NCBI RefSeq assembly: GCF_000970025.1
Contig: NZ_CP009528.1
Coordinates: forward strand, 1,041,168-1,105,167
Source of the DNA: Methanosarcina barkeri MS
GTDB taxonomy: Archaea; Halobacteriota; Methanosarcinia; Methanosarcinales; Methanosarcinaceae
Direction of reading: 5' to 3'
DNA: 64,000 bases
Made by a program: the position numbers and the translations under genes. Shown one piece after another: positions 9,595 to 18,983 of the stretch. The notes under the pieces are model-generated. The model made no database searches. It was not told the DNA's origin and saw only the letters and a program-made list of their open reading frames with translations. Every line of letters begins with the position of its first letter. Within the stretch, counting starts at the first letter, position 1.

Positions 9595-9731
9595 TTATAA
9601 CAAAGACTTTAAATTATTATCAAATTTTTCAGTAATACTATCCCAACTTAAATCATGCACATAAGAATATGCTTTTTCACCTTCAGCTTCGATTTTATTT
9701 GTCTTGGCAAGCCCAATTGCTTTTTCTAATG
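9595..9731 (-). pseudogene. 3' part of the GT4 gene split by the IS at 9732-10870
   Basis: Directly after the IS end the minus strand continues the interrupted glycosyltransferase: reading T-L across the duplicated CATTA, it goes on EKAIGLAKTNKIEAEGEKAY, then SYVHDLSWDSITEKFDNNL, and stops at TAA 9595-9597. The SWDSI segment is the usual GT4 C-terminal helix. Without the IS and one copy of the target duplication the two parts join in one frame without loss of a base, giving a protein about 45 residues longer than the part at 10868-11920. Confidence 0.88.
9727..9731 (+). repeat. Target site duplication, left copy (TAATG)
   Basis: The five bases TAATG lie just outside the left terminal repeat of the IS and recur just outside the right one at 10871-10875. 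They mark the insertion site inside the glycosyltransferase gene. Confidence 0.85.
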
Positions 9732-10870
9732 TAGGAGTTACGCAGTTGGCTCCTAGCATATTGTTTTTTCCAAACTTTCAAATATTTGAATTAATTTAAC
9801 GTGTATTGGGGATTCCTTAAGTATTCTGTCACTGCCACTCTTCTAATTTTCATAGCACTTTCAAACCAGGATATTCCACTTTTGATTCTTTGTAATTCCA
9901 GTCTAAGAAAAGCTCTTAATGAGAACATTATATGTGCTCTTTGTGATTCTTCCTTTCTTGCCTGACATTTTTCGACACCACAGAACTGTTTTATTCCCCT
10001 ATGATATTCCTCAATTTTCCATGACTTCTTTGCCAAATCTTCACGTTTTGCTTCATCCATCTCTTGCACATCTGTAACCCAGTGTTGCGTGTCTCCATTT
10101 TTTGAAACTATCCTAAACACCTTTACAAATCCATATGCTTTGAGGTGAACCACACGTCCTTTTGGAGGAATATCTACTGTTTCAAGTGGCACATTTCCCT
10201 TGTTGTCAGGATTTACCAAACGATTATTTTTCAATCTTGTAAGGAAATGCCACTCTTTCTGTCTAATGGCTTTAAGGTTTTTCACACTTGCATACCATGT
10301 ATCAAATAAAACGAATTTGGGATTAAAACCACGTTCTTCGGCCTTGTCAAGCATATCACGGAAATGGTCATTCTTTGTTTTGTCGTCTACATCGATGTTA
10401 TAAATTCGAAAATCGATAGGTATAACGGTTGTACCGTCAGTCCAAACTAAGGTAACCAGGCCTATTCCCTTTACAGTACGATGATGTTTTCCACTCCACA
10501 TACGACGAACAAAAGCAATTTCTTCTGCGTATGGTTTATCTAATGTTGAATCATCAACAATTAGGTATCCTCCCTTAAGCTTGACATAACTTTTTACTTC
10601 CTCCCATAGTGCTTCCGTGTCTGGAGGTTGCCTTTGAAGGCAACGAGTAAAAGCATCATGAGAAGGAGCATTAGCTATGTCTGGATAACATCTAGCAGCT
10701 TCAGTACAGCTAAAAACGTTAGAAGCCGCAATGAGAAAATTAATGTAGTCAATGTCGGTACACTTAGGTGGATTTATGTCCATAACTCCGTACGTTTTTA
10801 GAGAAACACTAAGCCATAAGTATATTTATAAAGATATCAAGTTTTCGGCATTTTAACTGCGTAAGTCCTA
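9732..10870 (-). mobile_element. Complete insertion sequence, 1139 bp
   Basis: Bounded by 16-bp inverted repeats, TAGGAGTTACGCAGTT at 9732-9747 and the complement of TAGGACTTACGCAGTT at 10855-10870, differing at one base. It is flanked by 5-bp direct repeats and contains one intact DDE transposase gene. Insertion split a GT4 gene; the truncated upstream frame now stops at the TAG formed by the first bases of the IS. A shorter element at 19623-19741 has related ends. The matching ends and intact transposase suggest recent insertion and possible activity. Confidence 0.92.
9791..10783 (-). CDS. DDE transposase of the IS (IS4-superfamily, IS701-like)
   Basis: 330 residues, uninterrupted. LIVDDSTLDKPYAEE near residue 95 holds the first catalytic aspartate, FVLFDTWYASVKNL near residue 160 the second, and WKIEEYHRGIKQFCGVEK near residue 255 the glutamate with the Y..R arrangement of the IS4 superfamily. 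It would bind the 16-bp ends at 9732 and 10870 and move the element. I place it close to IS701 by motif layout only; the 5-bp target duplication is also compatible with other IS4 relatives such as ISH3. Confidence 0.88.
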   Translation of the reverse strand: MDINPPKCTDIDYINFLIAASNVFSCTEAARCYPDIANAPSHDAFTRCLQRQPPDTEALWEEVKSYVKLKGGYLIVDDSTLDKPYAEEIAFVRRMWSGKHHRTVKGIGLVTLVWTDGTTVIPIDFRIYNIDVDDKTKNDHFRDMLDKAEERGFNPKFVLFDTWYASVKNLKAIRQKEWHFLTRLKNNRLVNPDNKGNVPLETVDIPPKGRVVHLKAYGFVKVFRIVSKNGDTQHWVTDVQEMDEAKREDLAKKSWKIEEYHRGIKQFCGVEKCQARKEESQRAHIMFSLRAFLRLELQRIKSGISWFESAMKIRRVAVTEYLRNPQYTLN

Positions 10871-11920
10871 TAATGTATTAGTTGAATCTTCAATATAATT
10901 AATCCCACTGTCAAATCCAAACTCCTTCTGCACCCCAGGAAGGTTAGTTGCAATAATCGGCTTCCCTAAAGCCATATATTCATATAACTTAATCGGGACA
11001 ACATCCTTCATAATTTCATTTTTATAAGCTGGCAAAAGGCATATATCAGCAGCAGCAATGTGCTCTGGGATTTCTTCAAACGGAATTTTCCCTGTTAATA
11101 TTAACTTTCCATCCAAGTTTTTTTTGGATCTCATTTTGAGCAGTGGCTTATATAGATCCCCATCGCCGACTATCATTAATTTGATGTTTTCATTCTCATT
11201 GGCAGAAAGACTCTCTGCAACTTCCTTCATTCCGGAGAAGTCGTATATCCATCCCATAAAGAATAACAATAGATCATCTTTCTTAACTCCATACTTTGCT
11301 CTAATAGATGATCCGTCTACTTTGGGATTGAATTTTTCAAGATCTAAACCTGCTGTAATTATAGATATTTTATTGATATCTCCACCCATTTCAATGATAT
11401 AGTCTTCTAATCCTTTATTTATGACAAAGATCTTATCTGCGCCTTTAATTGTCTGTTTTTCTAATTGTTTTGCAATTATTTGCATATATTCGCTTGGTAG
11501 CAGCTTATGCAAATGATCTATGACATAATATATAAAAGGTATATTGTGCTTTTTTGCTTGTTGCAAACCAATATATGAATTAAGAATACCAAATGCTATT
11601 ATTACGTCTGGCTTAAACTCTTGAATTTGCCTTTTAATTTCTTTATTGTGAAAATAAGGAATAGTTGCCATATCAAGAATTGGAACTTTGATCATCCCTG
11701 GCCTGATAAGAGTAATATCAGCTTCCTTGAATACCTTATAAGCTCTATTGATTTCTTTCCGGCCAGTAAGTACTTTTTTTTCTTTATCTTCTTTCCAGAG
11801 AAACTCGTAATCAATTACTCTTATCTTATGACCTTTCAATGCCATTCTATCCATCAGATGATGCTGTTGATGAGGACCTCTTTTAATCCAATCTGTTTCC
11901 TGAAGCAGTAAAATATTCAT
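10868..11920 (-). pseudogene. 5' part of a GT4 glycosyltransferase truncated by IS insertion
   Basis: 350 residues remain. MNILLLQETDWIKRGPHQQHH opens the acceptor domain; the donor domain has FFMGWIYDFSGMKEV, AADICLLPAYKNE and KLYEYMALGKPIIATNLPGV. The frame ends at the TAG made by the first three bases of the IS. The lost C-terminal helix is at 9595-9731. A GGTGAT ribosome site precedes ATG 11920, six bases after the stop of the SDR gene. The truncated product keeps the EX7E region, so residual activity is conceivable, but the closing C-terminal helix is gone. Confidence 0.88.
10871..10875 (+). repeat. Target site duplication, right copy (TAATG)
   Basis: The five bases match 9727-9731 and lie just outside the right inverted repeat of the IS. 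Confidence 0.85.
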
Positions 11921-11926
11921 TTAGCA

Positions 11927-12928
11927 TCACCAGAATTCGGCACTTTTCTCAATATTTTCCCAGTTTTCATTAAACCAAATGTGCACATTTTTCAGGCCAT
12001 CCTCAAATTTCATCTGAGGTTTGTATCCAAGTACTCTATTAGCCTTATCCACACAGGAGAGAAGTTTTGTTTTTACATCCCAGTCTCTGCGTTCTTTGAA
12101 AGTAACTGCAGCTTTGTTATTCGTCAATTCATTCACAACTGTTGCCATTTTGATGACCTGGTGGTCAGTCCCGGAACCAAGGTTAAAAGCTTCGCCGATA
12201 GCTTCTTCTTCGATACCCATAGCAACCAGACCATTGACGATGTCTCCCACATAAGTCCAGTCTCTTGTTTCCGTTCCTTTGCCTGTAATGGGAAGTGGCA
12301 TTCCTTTCATTGCCCAGTAGAAAAAGTTTGGAATCACATTTCGATATTTCCCGGGGACTTCTCCTGGCCCATAGGAGTTAAAGAAACGAGCGTTTACAGT
12401 AGGCATATTATAAAGGTTGTGGAAATAATTTGTATAAAGTTCACCCAGGAGTTTGGTTACTTGGTAAGGTGTGTGAAGACTTATTGAGATATCCTGCTCT
12501 TCAAAAGGCATTTTTGAATCAAGACCATAGACTCCACACCCAGATGAGGAGTAAACAAAACGTTTTACATTAACAAGTTGAGCGTATTGAAGAACTTTGA
12601 GAATCCCAATACCATTGATCATAAGATCTTTCTCAGGATTATCAACAGAATTTTGGTTTGCAAAATGAGCAGCGAGATGGAAAACATAGTCAGGTTTTTC
12701 TTTAAAGACCCGCTTCAGCAGTTCATCATTCAAAATGCTCCCTTTAACAAAAAAAATATTCTCTGCCTTCGGTATATTCCATTCATAAGAAGAGGAGAGA
12801 TCATCTAATATGATAACTTTATGCGCATTCATCTCCGAAAGTTTTCGGCAGAGGTTTCCACCAATGGCACCAGCTCCTCCAGTAACAAGTATAGTTTTCC
12901 CTTCATAATCATTTGTATAGTCTCTCAT
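11927..12928 (-). CDS. NAD-dependent nucleotide-sugar epimerase/dehydratase (SDR)
   Basis: An extended short-chain dehydrogenase/reductase of about 333 residues acting on a nucleotide sugar. TILVTGGAGAIGGNLCRKL near residue 15 is the NAD-binding GxxGxxG loop, VYSSSGCGVYG supplies the active-site serine, and TPYQVTKLLGE the YxxxK pair. RDWTYVGDIVNGL and AFNLGSG are typical of UDP-glucose 4-epimerase and dTDP-glucose dehydratase relatives. ATG 12926-12928 has a GGTGA ribosome site; an upstream TTG at 12940 is less likely. The substrate could be UDP-glucose, UDP-GlcNAc or a related sugar; the sequence alone does not decide. Confidence 0.88.
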   Translation of the reverse strand: MRDYTNDYEGKTILVTGGAGAIGGNLCRKLSEMNAHKVIILDDLSSSYEWNIPKAENIFFVKGSILNDELLKRVFKEKPDYVFHLAAHFANQNSVDNPEKDLMINGIGILKVLQYAQLVNVKRFVYSSSGCGVYGLDSKMPFEEQDISISLHTPYQVTKLLGELYTNYFHNLYNMPTVNARFFNSYGPGEVPGKYRNVIPNFFYWAMKGMPLPITGKGTETRDWTYVGDIVNGLVAMGIEEEAIGEAFNLGSGTDHQVIKMATVVNELTNNKAAVTFKERRDWDVKTKLLSCVDKANRVLGYKPQMKFEDGLKNVHIWFNENWENIEKSAEFW

Positions 12929-12972
12929 TTTATTCACCAACTAGTAGTATTTCCTCATTCAGTTTGATTACT

Positions 12973-14055
12973 TCAATTCTTCTCCTTAGTTGCAAGTCTA
13001 CATATATCTACAATTAATCTTGCTGCATTTCCATTGCCATAGGGATTACTCCAATTATTCTCCTTAACAGCATTCTTAGCAGAGTTTAGAATTACCAATG
13101 GATTTACACCAGCTAAGACATTCGATCCTACTTCCAGCGTTTCTGGGCGTTCAGTATTATCCCTTAATGTGATACAAGGTACTCTTAGTATACAGGTCTC
13201 TTCTTGTAGACCTCCAGAATCCGTTAACACAAATTTAGCATTAGCCTCTAACTGAAGAAATTCAAGAAATCCCTGTGGTGGAATAACATCAATTCCTTCA
13301 AGAGAAAGACCTAACTTTTCAACCATTTTTTCCGTTCTTGGATGAATTGGAAAAACAATTGGAAGTGAGAAATAGTCCTTGATTAATTTTAATCCTATTA
13401 TAATTCCTTCTAACCTTTTTTTAATATCGACATTCTCAGCTCGATGAAAGGTAACAAGAATATAATTTTTGGGAAATAAATGGAAATCTTTCAGAGTATT
13501 TATTTTTTCTTTTGCAATTTTAATATTCTGATATACAGCATCAACAACCGTATTTCCTGTTACAAAAATTTTTTCAGGCTCGATCCCTTCTTTTATTAAT
13601 TGTTGAGATGAAGTCTCAGTTGGTGCAAAAAGGTAATCAGAAATATGATCTGAAACAATGCGATTTATCTCTTCTGGCATACTGTGGTCAAAGCTCCTTA
13701 GACCAGCCTCAACGTGACCAACTTTAATATTTAATTTAGCCGCCACGAGACTTCCTGAAAGAACTGTATTGGTATCTCCCTGCACCAGAACAATATCTGG
13801 TTGCGTTTTAAGTAGAACATTTTCAATGCCCAACATTATTTTACCGGTCTGAGATGCATGAGTTCCAGAGCCTGCATCTAAGTTGTATTCAGGCTGTGGA
13901 AGATTTAATATATCAAAAAAAATACGATCCATTTCATAGGAATAATGTTGGCCAGTGTGAAGTATAAAATAGTCCAGATTTTGTTCTTCACACTCTTTTA
14001 TAATAGGAGACATTTTGATAATTTCTGGTCTCGTACCGAGAATGATACCAATCAT
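12973..14055 (-). CDS. wecB: UDP-N-acetylglucosamine 2-epimerase (non-hydrolysing), copy 2
   Basis: About 360 residues, the same reaction as the copy at 916-1980 (UDP-GlcNAc to UDP-ManNAc). Motifs in order: GTRPEIIKMSPI, HTGQHYSYEMD, QGDTNTVLSGSLVAA, EAGLRSFDHSMPEEINR, FHRAEN, HPRTEKM, SGGLQEETCIL and RDNTERPETLEVGSN. ATG 14053-14055 follows an AAAGGTG ribosome site. The two intact copies share family motifs but diverge enough not to be a recent duplication. Downstream lies the SDR gene, upstream the GT2 gene. Confidence 0.93.
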   Translation of the reverse strand: MIGIILGTRPEIIKMSPIIKECEEQNLDYFILHTGQHYSYEMDRIFFDILNLPQPEYNLDAGSGTHASQTGKIMLGIENVLLKTQPDIVLVQGDTNTVLSGSLVAAKLNIKVGHVEAGLRSFDHSMPEEINRIVSDHISDYLFAPTETSSQQLIKEGIEPEKIFVTGNTVVDAVYQNIKIAKEKINTLKDFHLFPKNYILVTFHRAENVDIKKRLEGIIIGLKLIKDYFSLPIVFPIHPRTEKMVEKLGLSLEGIDVIPPQGFLEFLQLEANAKFVLTDSGGLQEETCILRVPCITLRDNTERPETLEVGSNVLAGVNPLVILNSAKNAVKENNWSNPYGNGNAARLIVDICRLATKEKN

Positions 14056-14287
14056 TACTATTAACACCTTTAACGATCTTTATTTGTTTATCACTTTCAG
14101 TCATCAATGCCTAAAACTTAACAAATTTTTAATATTTTAATAAAGTGAATCGGAGTTGGCAGCTCTGAAATTGAAATTTAGGTTCAGAATTGGTATCTCG
14201 GGAGAATTATACAAACATGAAGCCCTAATTTCTCTACACTGCCTGAAAAGTTGAATTTATAAATGACCACTCACCTCCATAAAGAAA

Positions 14288-15256
14288 TTAAGTCGTCCTC
14301 GCCTCCCGCAAAATTGCAGATATCGAATGCAGTAAGAGACCTGTCAAAGCCATGAAACTCCCTACGATAATACACAGAATCATGAACATGGTCGGTCCGA
14401 AGTCCAAGCTTTTTCCCACCGTGAAGTCCTGCAAGAAAAGAATGCCCAGAATAAGACCGCCTATTCCAAGAACCGATCCAGGAACTGTAAGGTAACAAAG
14501 AGGTTTGTTGAACTCAATATCTTTTAAAATCATTAGAAGAACTCCCAAACCGTGTTTTATTGGGTGTTCGGTTGAACAGTCAACGTCATATCGGACTCCA
14601 ATTTCAACTTCGGCTATGCGAAGGTCGGATTTGCCTGCATCTGCAAGCATTTCGCTTTCTATGGCCATTCCCTGGGCTTTGAAGCGGAAAGCATCTTTTG
14701 TTGAAGCTGAAAAGGCACGGAAGCCACTCTGGGAATCGGTAATATGGAGCCCGGAGTTTAGCTTGGTAGCCCCGTCGAGAATAGTCTGGCCGACACGGCG
14801 ATAAGAAGGAGTATTTTTGTCTAGGCCGTTTAAGTACCTGCTACCGTTGACAATATCGGCTTCACCTTTAATAATAGGATCTACAAGTTTCGGTATTTCG
14901 GCAGGGTTGTGCTGACCATCGGAATCCATGGTAACTATTATATCCGCACCTAGGTCATCTGCGGCTGCAAATCCGGTCTTGAGGGCTGCACCTTTCCCTT
15001 TGTTTACTTCATGAACAATTACCTCAGCTCCTGCTTTCCTTGCAATATCGGCCGTCCTGTCCGAACTTCCATCATCGACCACGATTACGCTGTCGGCATA
15101 ATATCTGGTAAGTAGGACTACACTCCCAATGGAAATTTCTTCATTGAAGGCAGGAAGGATCACTGTGACATTCTGCGGAGCTGTACTCTTAGCACGTGTG
15201 ATTTGTTTCTGAGTTACACACTGGTCACTCTTACCCACTAGTCTTTCATTGCTCAA
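14288..15256 (-). CDS. GT2 glycosyltransferase, dolichyl-phosphate sugar synthase type
   Basis: 322 residues. A GT-A domain (VTVILPAFNEEISIGSVV, VIVVDDGSSDRT, DSDGQHNPAEIPKL, NGSRYLNG) is followed near residues 250-310 by two membrane helices, the layout of dolichyl-phosphate glucose/mannose synthases and of archaeal AglD/AglE-like enzymes. It would load a sugar on the lipid carrier at the cytoplasmic face. The start is TTG 15254-15256, preceded by AGGGG. It is the first gene of the minus-strand cluster, with a long AT-rich region upstream. Confidence 0.88.
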   Translation of the reverse strand: MSNERLVGKSDQCVTQKQITRAKSTAPQNVTVILPAFNEEISIGSVVLLTRYYADSVIVVDDGSSDRTADIARKAGAEVIVHEVNKGKGAALKTGFAAADDLGADIIVTMDSDGQHNPAEIPKLVDPIIKGEADIVNGSRYLNGLDKNTPSYRRVGQTILDGATKLNSGLHITDSQSGFRAFSASTKDAFRFKAQGMAIESEMLADAGKSDLRIAEVEIGVRYDVDCSTEHPIKHGLGVLLMILKDIEFNKPLCYLTVPGSVLGIGGLILGILFLQDFTVGKSLDFGPTMFMILCIIVGSFMALTGLLLHSISAILREARTT

Positions 15257-16050
15257 TTTGGATGACCCCTAAGCGTAATGGAATATTAGAATGTATTCTA
15301 ATTAGATATTAAAGGGCATCTAATTTTAATGAGCTAATTCCTGCAGAATCAATTTTGACCTTCAGAACAATGTTTCAGAACTACTTTCGTGTTAAGAAAC
15401 TTGATTGGTCATCCGAGATTTGGAAACTCAGAGATTCTATTTGAGTTTTGGGATTAGTTCAATAACTATATAATTGTTTAACTTATTTTATTATATTACT
15501 TTTTTGTAATTTAATATTAAAAACTAATATATTATTTTATAAAGCTAACACAATAACATAATAAGAAATCAGATATAAGTCTATTGGTAGACCTATTAGT
15601 AAAATGAATATAAAGTTATATTATTAAACTAAAAGCTTGAAATAAATAATTCTATAAATCTAAAATAAATCTAAACATTAAAGTAACAATTTCTCCAAAA
15701 TATAAGATAAAAATTCAAAAAAAGCTATCAGAAAAACTTAAAAACATATATGCACGCATAGTCTGGACGGTCGTTGTATATATGGAAAAGCTCTTCCGAT
15801 ATACCCCAGGCTTGAAGACACTTGCCGCAACTCACAGAGGAACAAAACAAAGAAAAAGAAGAAATAGAAGGCTGAAAACGAAAACTATCTAAAAAAACCC
15901 TCTGGATACTTCAGTAGTGTAAAAATTAATATAAAAAGTAATTTGTTTAAAAAATAAAAATGTATAGTTAAAAGTTATTTAGGTAATTGAAATTCATAGA
16001 CTATCATACTACCTAACAATATTGCTGAATTAAATGTAACGAAGATAAAA
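15257..16050. other. AT-rich intergenic region
   Basis: About 800 bases, strongly AT-rich, upstream of the glycan cluster. It holds no long frame. The only structured part I see is around 15755-15900, described separately. Promoters for the minus-strand cluster should lie in the part next to 15256, but I cannot point to a convincing BRE/TATA pair. Confidence 0.5.
15755..15891 (+). ncRNA. Candidate small RNA or 36-codon basic ORF
   Basis: A TATA-like AAAAACATATAT precedes a less AT-rich stretch. It contains a hairpin, GTATATATGGAA facing TTCCGATATAC across a six-base loop at about 15775-15803. From the ATG at 15782 a frame of 36 codons runs to TAA 15889-15891; its product is very basic (THRGTKQRKRRNRR). 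I cannot tell whether this is a small RNA, a small protein gene or chance. Confidence 0.25.
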
Positions 16051-16292
16051 AGTAATAAATGAAAAGCATGGAAAAAACAGGAAGGAAACTGGCAGACAAA
16101 CACATGTGACAGTCAGGTAGCTTCTATCGGAAATAGGTCAAGAGATAAAATACAGATTCATTGGTCATCGGTTAAGGAATTTTCTTACCTGAACGCTATC
16201 GATTTTGCATTAAAAACCGGCCTTAAATTTTGGCCTGTTCATATGAAATCGATATCTTGTTCCAACTCCTAATTTCTTAAAATATTTTACAA

Positions 16293-17022
16293 ATGTTGGG
16301 GACATTGATGCAATTTGTCACGATTTTTCACTTAACCGAAGGCATTGATTCCACTCCACTTGAAGCTTCAAGATATGACAAACATGCTGATTATAATCCT
16401 CATTATGAATGCAAAATGGATAAGGCACATATTACAATGGTTGGAACTTATCCTATTTTCATGACTCATACAAAAGGACTTTCTGGTGACTCTCCAGAAC
16501 TTATCGCCCATATTGAAGCTCTAAAGAACATGAACGCTAATCTGGAATTTTATTTTGCTGACGGAGGTTATGATTCATTCCGCAATCATTCTGATATCTG
16601 GTATCATCTGAACGCAAAAACGATTATTTCCTACGCTTCAAATGCAGTAATCAATCAAGAAGGTGAAGAGGAACGAATCGATCACTGGGTGAATAAAAAG
16701 TGGAAACTCGGTGGAGATACTCATGCACCAATGGAAAACAAACTCAGATTTCTATATGAAATTGGGAGGAAAGAACAGGTAGGAATGTACCTGAGAAACC
16801 AGAATATCTGAGATGAGACTTTTTGATCAGTATAAAAAGAGAGCTGAATGTGAAAAGATACACGGACATATTAAAGGTACAGTAAAGTTCGATATCAGAA
16901 GAGTGAGAAATCAGAGTAAAAAACTCTACTCTCTATTGAGTTTCATAGCATATCAACTACTGGTGTTAACAGAAATGCAAAATAAAGTTGAAAGCAAAAA
17001 TTTGTTTGGGAGATACTTGTAA
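16293..17022 (+). pseudogene. Truncated and frame-shifted DDE transposase
   Basis: Two adjoining frames together give the C-terminal part of a transposase. The first (16293-16811) contains EGIDSTPLEASRYDKHADY, HITMVGTYPIFMTHTKGLSG and FADGGYDSF; after TGA 16809-16811 the next frame (+1) continues with RAECEKIHGHIKGTVKFD, which carries the catalytic glutamate. A single shift near 16800 would rejoin them. The N-terminal part is missing; the upstream 250 bases have only short hydrophilic pieces. A dead copy of an IS4/IS5-type element; I find no clear terminal repeats. Confidence 0.82.
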
Positions 17023-17193
17023 AGAAGTGGTATCAAATTATATAGAGATTTTAAAAGCTAATTTGAGATTCCCGATCGGAACTATTGACTATATACGAAA
17101 CTTTATATATTATTTACAATAAGAGATTGTGGAATATCTGACAGATTTGCACAAACAGAAATGAGTTAGCCCTGAGTGAAAGAAGGAGTTCCA

Positions 17194-18381
17194 ATGAAAA
17201 AAAGACTTATTCATACTAAACAAAAAAAGCTAGATCTTCTAATAATTATTTTAGTGTTGAGTCTGGCTTTAATGGCAGTTTCTCCTGCATGTTGTAGTGA
17301 CTCGAATAATTCCTCATCCTCACAGACAGAACCTGTCTTGAAACTGGTACCTTCCAACAATGCGGGAGAACCAGGTTTTTCTAAATTTGTTTTGTCTGAT
17401 GAAAGTTCAGGGCCTTTCCAACACATCGAACAATATGTCGATATTATTTACACTTTTGGAGGAATTGGGGCAGCCTTTCTGATTATTCTAATATATCGAC
17501 GTATGGCTTCAAAAGAGCAAGAACTGATCGAACATCCTCCAGGAGAGCTCTATCCGCATAAAATCTGGAAAAAATTAGGGCTTGAAGATATAAATCTGGA
17601 AGAATTCGAGGCCGAAAGGATCAGGCTCTTTACTGCAATACCTGTTGTATTCATAGGCTTGGCCGAACTCCTTATCTATGCAGACAGAATAAAAATCGCT
17701 ATCTGGATACATATCGGAGTTTTAATTGCGTTATCTCTTTCCGATATAATCATAAAGAATCTCAAAGTATACAGAATTTATCAGGCTCTAATGCTCCTCC
17801 CTATCCTGAGATTGGTAAATCTTTCGATGCCTGTATTTTTTAATAACACCCTTTATACCTTCGTTTTCGTCTACGCCCCTCTTTTAGTTCCTCTGGCAAT
17901 TATAATAATTAATCAGCGTTCCTCTTTTGAGCATATAGGGATTACTACAAATAATCTTCCTGCTTATATTATCCTTTCAATTCCACTGGGCTTTCTTTTT
18001 GGGCTTGGAGAATACTTTACTATCCATCCAGGCTACCTTATTCAGGATCTTTCCATCGGAAACCTGCTTAAACTTACTTTTATAATGGTTTTCTTCGTGG
18101 GTTTAGTTGAAGAACTTATTTTCAGGTCAATCCTCCAGACCAGGCTTGAAGATGCGCTCAGTGTGAAAGAAGCGGTGTTAATCACAGGTCTTCTGTTTGG
18201 GCTCATGCACTCGGGATATGGTACCTTCCATGAAGTTTTATATACGGGTTTTGTAGGACTTTTCATGGGCTTTGCTTTCTACAAGACAAGAAGTCTGCCC
18301 TTTATTGCTATCTTTCACGGCTTAGTAAATGTTTTCCTTTTTGGGGTTTTTCCTCATTATCTGAGTGGAGTAATGTTCTGA
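17194..18381 (+). CDS. CPBP-family intramembrane glutamic protease
   Basis: About 395 residues, membrane-embedded. A hydrophobic N-terminal segment (LIIILVLSLALMAVSPACC) may be a signal or lipoprotein leader; a helix near residue 90 and six or more helices follow. The CPBP/Abi motifs are present: LVEELIFRS near residue 305 (EExxxR), LLFGLMHSG near 337 and FHGLVNVF near 375. Family members include CAAX-processing proteases and bacteriocin-immunity proteins; the substrate here is unknown. ATG 17194-17196 is chosen over the GTG at 17176 because AAGGAG lies just upstream. It is transcribed alone, after the transposase remnant. Confidence 0.87.
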   Translation: MKKRLIHTKQKKLDLLIIILVLSLALMAVSPACCSDSNNSSSSQTEPVLKLVPSNNAGEPGFSKFVLSDESSGPFQHIEQYVDIIYTFGGIGAAFLIILIYRRMASKEQELIEHPPGELYPHKIWKKLGLEDINLEEFEAERIRLFTAIPVVFIGLAELLIYADRIKIAIWIHIGVLIALSLSDIIIKNLKVYRIYQALMLLPILRLVNLSMPVFFNNTLYTFVFVYAPLLVPLAIIIINQRSSFEHIGITTNNLPAYIILSIPLGFLFGLGEYFTIHPGYLIQDLSIGNLLKLTFIMVFFVGLVEELIFRSILQTRLEDALSVKEAVLITGLLFGLMHSGYGTFHEVLYTGFVGLFMGFAFYKTRSLPFIAIFHGLVNVFLFGVFPHYLSGVMF

Positions 18382-18412
18382 GATTTATTAAAACCAGTAT
18401 AAGCATTCAGCA

Positions 18413-18544
18413 GGTAGTGTCGTGAATTTGCTGTAAATTTATAATCAAATTTTTGGGTGCAATGAGAAATAATCTTTCCAATGAGAATTCTCTACCCCAG
18501 AACTTTTTGAGAGCTAATATTTACAGAAAAATTGACACACTGCC
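18413..18544. mobile_element. MITE-like element, family A, copy 1 (132 bp)
   Basis: The left end GGTAGTGTCGTGAATTTGCT plus GTAAA and the right end TTTACAGAAAAATTGACACA plus CTGCC form imperfect inverted repeats of about 25 bases. The element matches a second copy at 26800-26935 at both ends and in length. It codes for nothing. It starts 32 bases after the CPBP gene and could serve as its terminator. Confidence 0.65.
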
Positions 18545-18983
18545 AGATTAGATTTTGATGTTGATTATAGATAGCTGAAGATAACAAAAAGCATTGGATT
18601 AAGCCTGAATTCTGTCTTTTTAGGCGCATATATGCTTTTTCTCATATCTAAGAGGACAGATGATGGCGAGTTAAAAATATTATCTTGCATCCGATGTGCT
18701 TAAGTTTAAGCGCATAAGTCGATATCAAGCGATATTTATGCGCTTAAAAATTTGGACCTACAGATTAAATCTAAAATAGGTTTTTTGAATGAAAAGTACT
18801 CAAAAAAATAAGAATAATTAACTATTAATTTATAGAAAAGGAGAAAAAGTAAGGTTATTCGTTGTTTTGTGTGGATATCCTCATAATGTCTTCATAAAAA
18901 TCAATGTGGTCTCGAATTGAAAATCATCTTATCCACAGGGAATGACGAAGAGCCAAAAGTAAAATACTCTATAAAAGCTGTAA
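18545..18983. other. Intergenic region between CPBP gene and small membrane protein
   Basis: AT-rich, without a credible gene. It contains the strong hairpin at 18705-18748. Both flanking genes converge on it, so a bidirectional terminator is plausible. Confidence 0.5.
18705..18748. terminator. Strong hairpin between convergent genes
   Basis: TTTAAGCGCATAAGTCGATATC is followed after four bases by GATATTTATGCGCTTAAA; the arms pair over TTTAAGCGCATAA and GATATC with a few unpaired bases. It lies between the plus-strand CPBP gene and the minus-strand gene at 18984, which fits a bidirectional terminator, but a mobile-element end is not excluded. Confidence 0.45.

Noticed and set aside
10868-10870. 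TAG at the end of the split glycosyltransferase as a pyrrolysine codon
   Set aside because: The TAG belongs to the IS end; reading through gives only a few codons before another stop.
1-15256. A new defence island or biosynthetic system in the first 15 kb
   Set aside because: All recognisable genes are ordinary sugar-nucleotide and glycosyltransferase families; no nuclease, helicase or toxin-antitoxin pair is present.
16809-16811. Stop codon in the transposase at 16.3-17.0 kb as a pyrrolysine site
   Set aside because: The stop is TGA and the downstream part lies in another frame, so this is a frame shift in a decayed gene.
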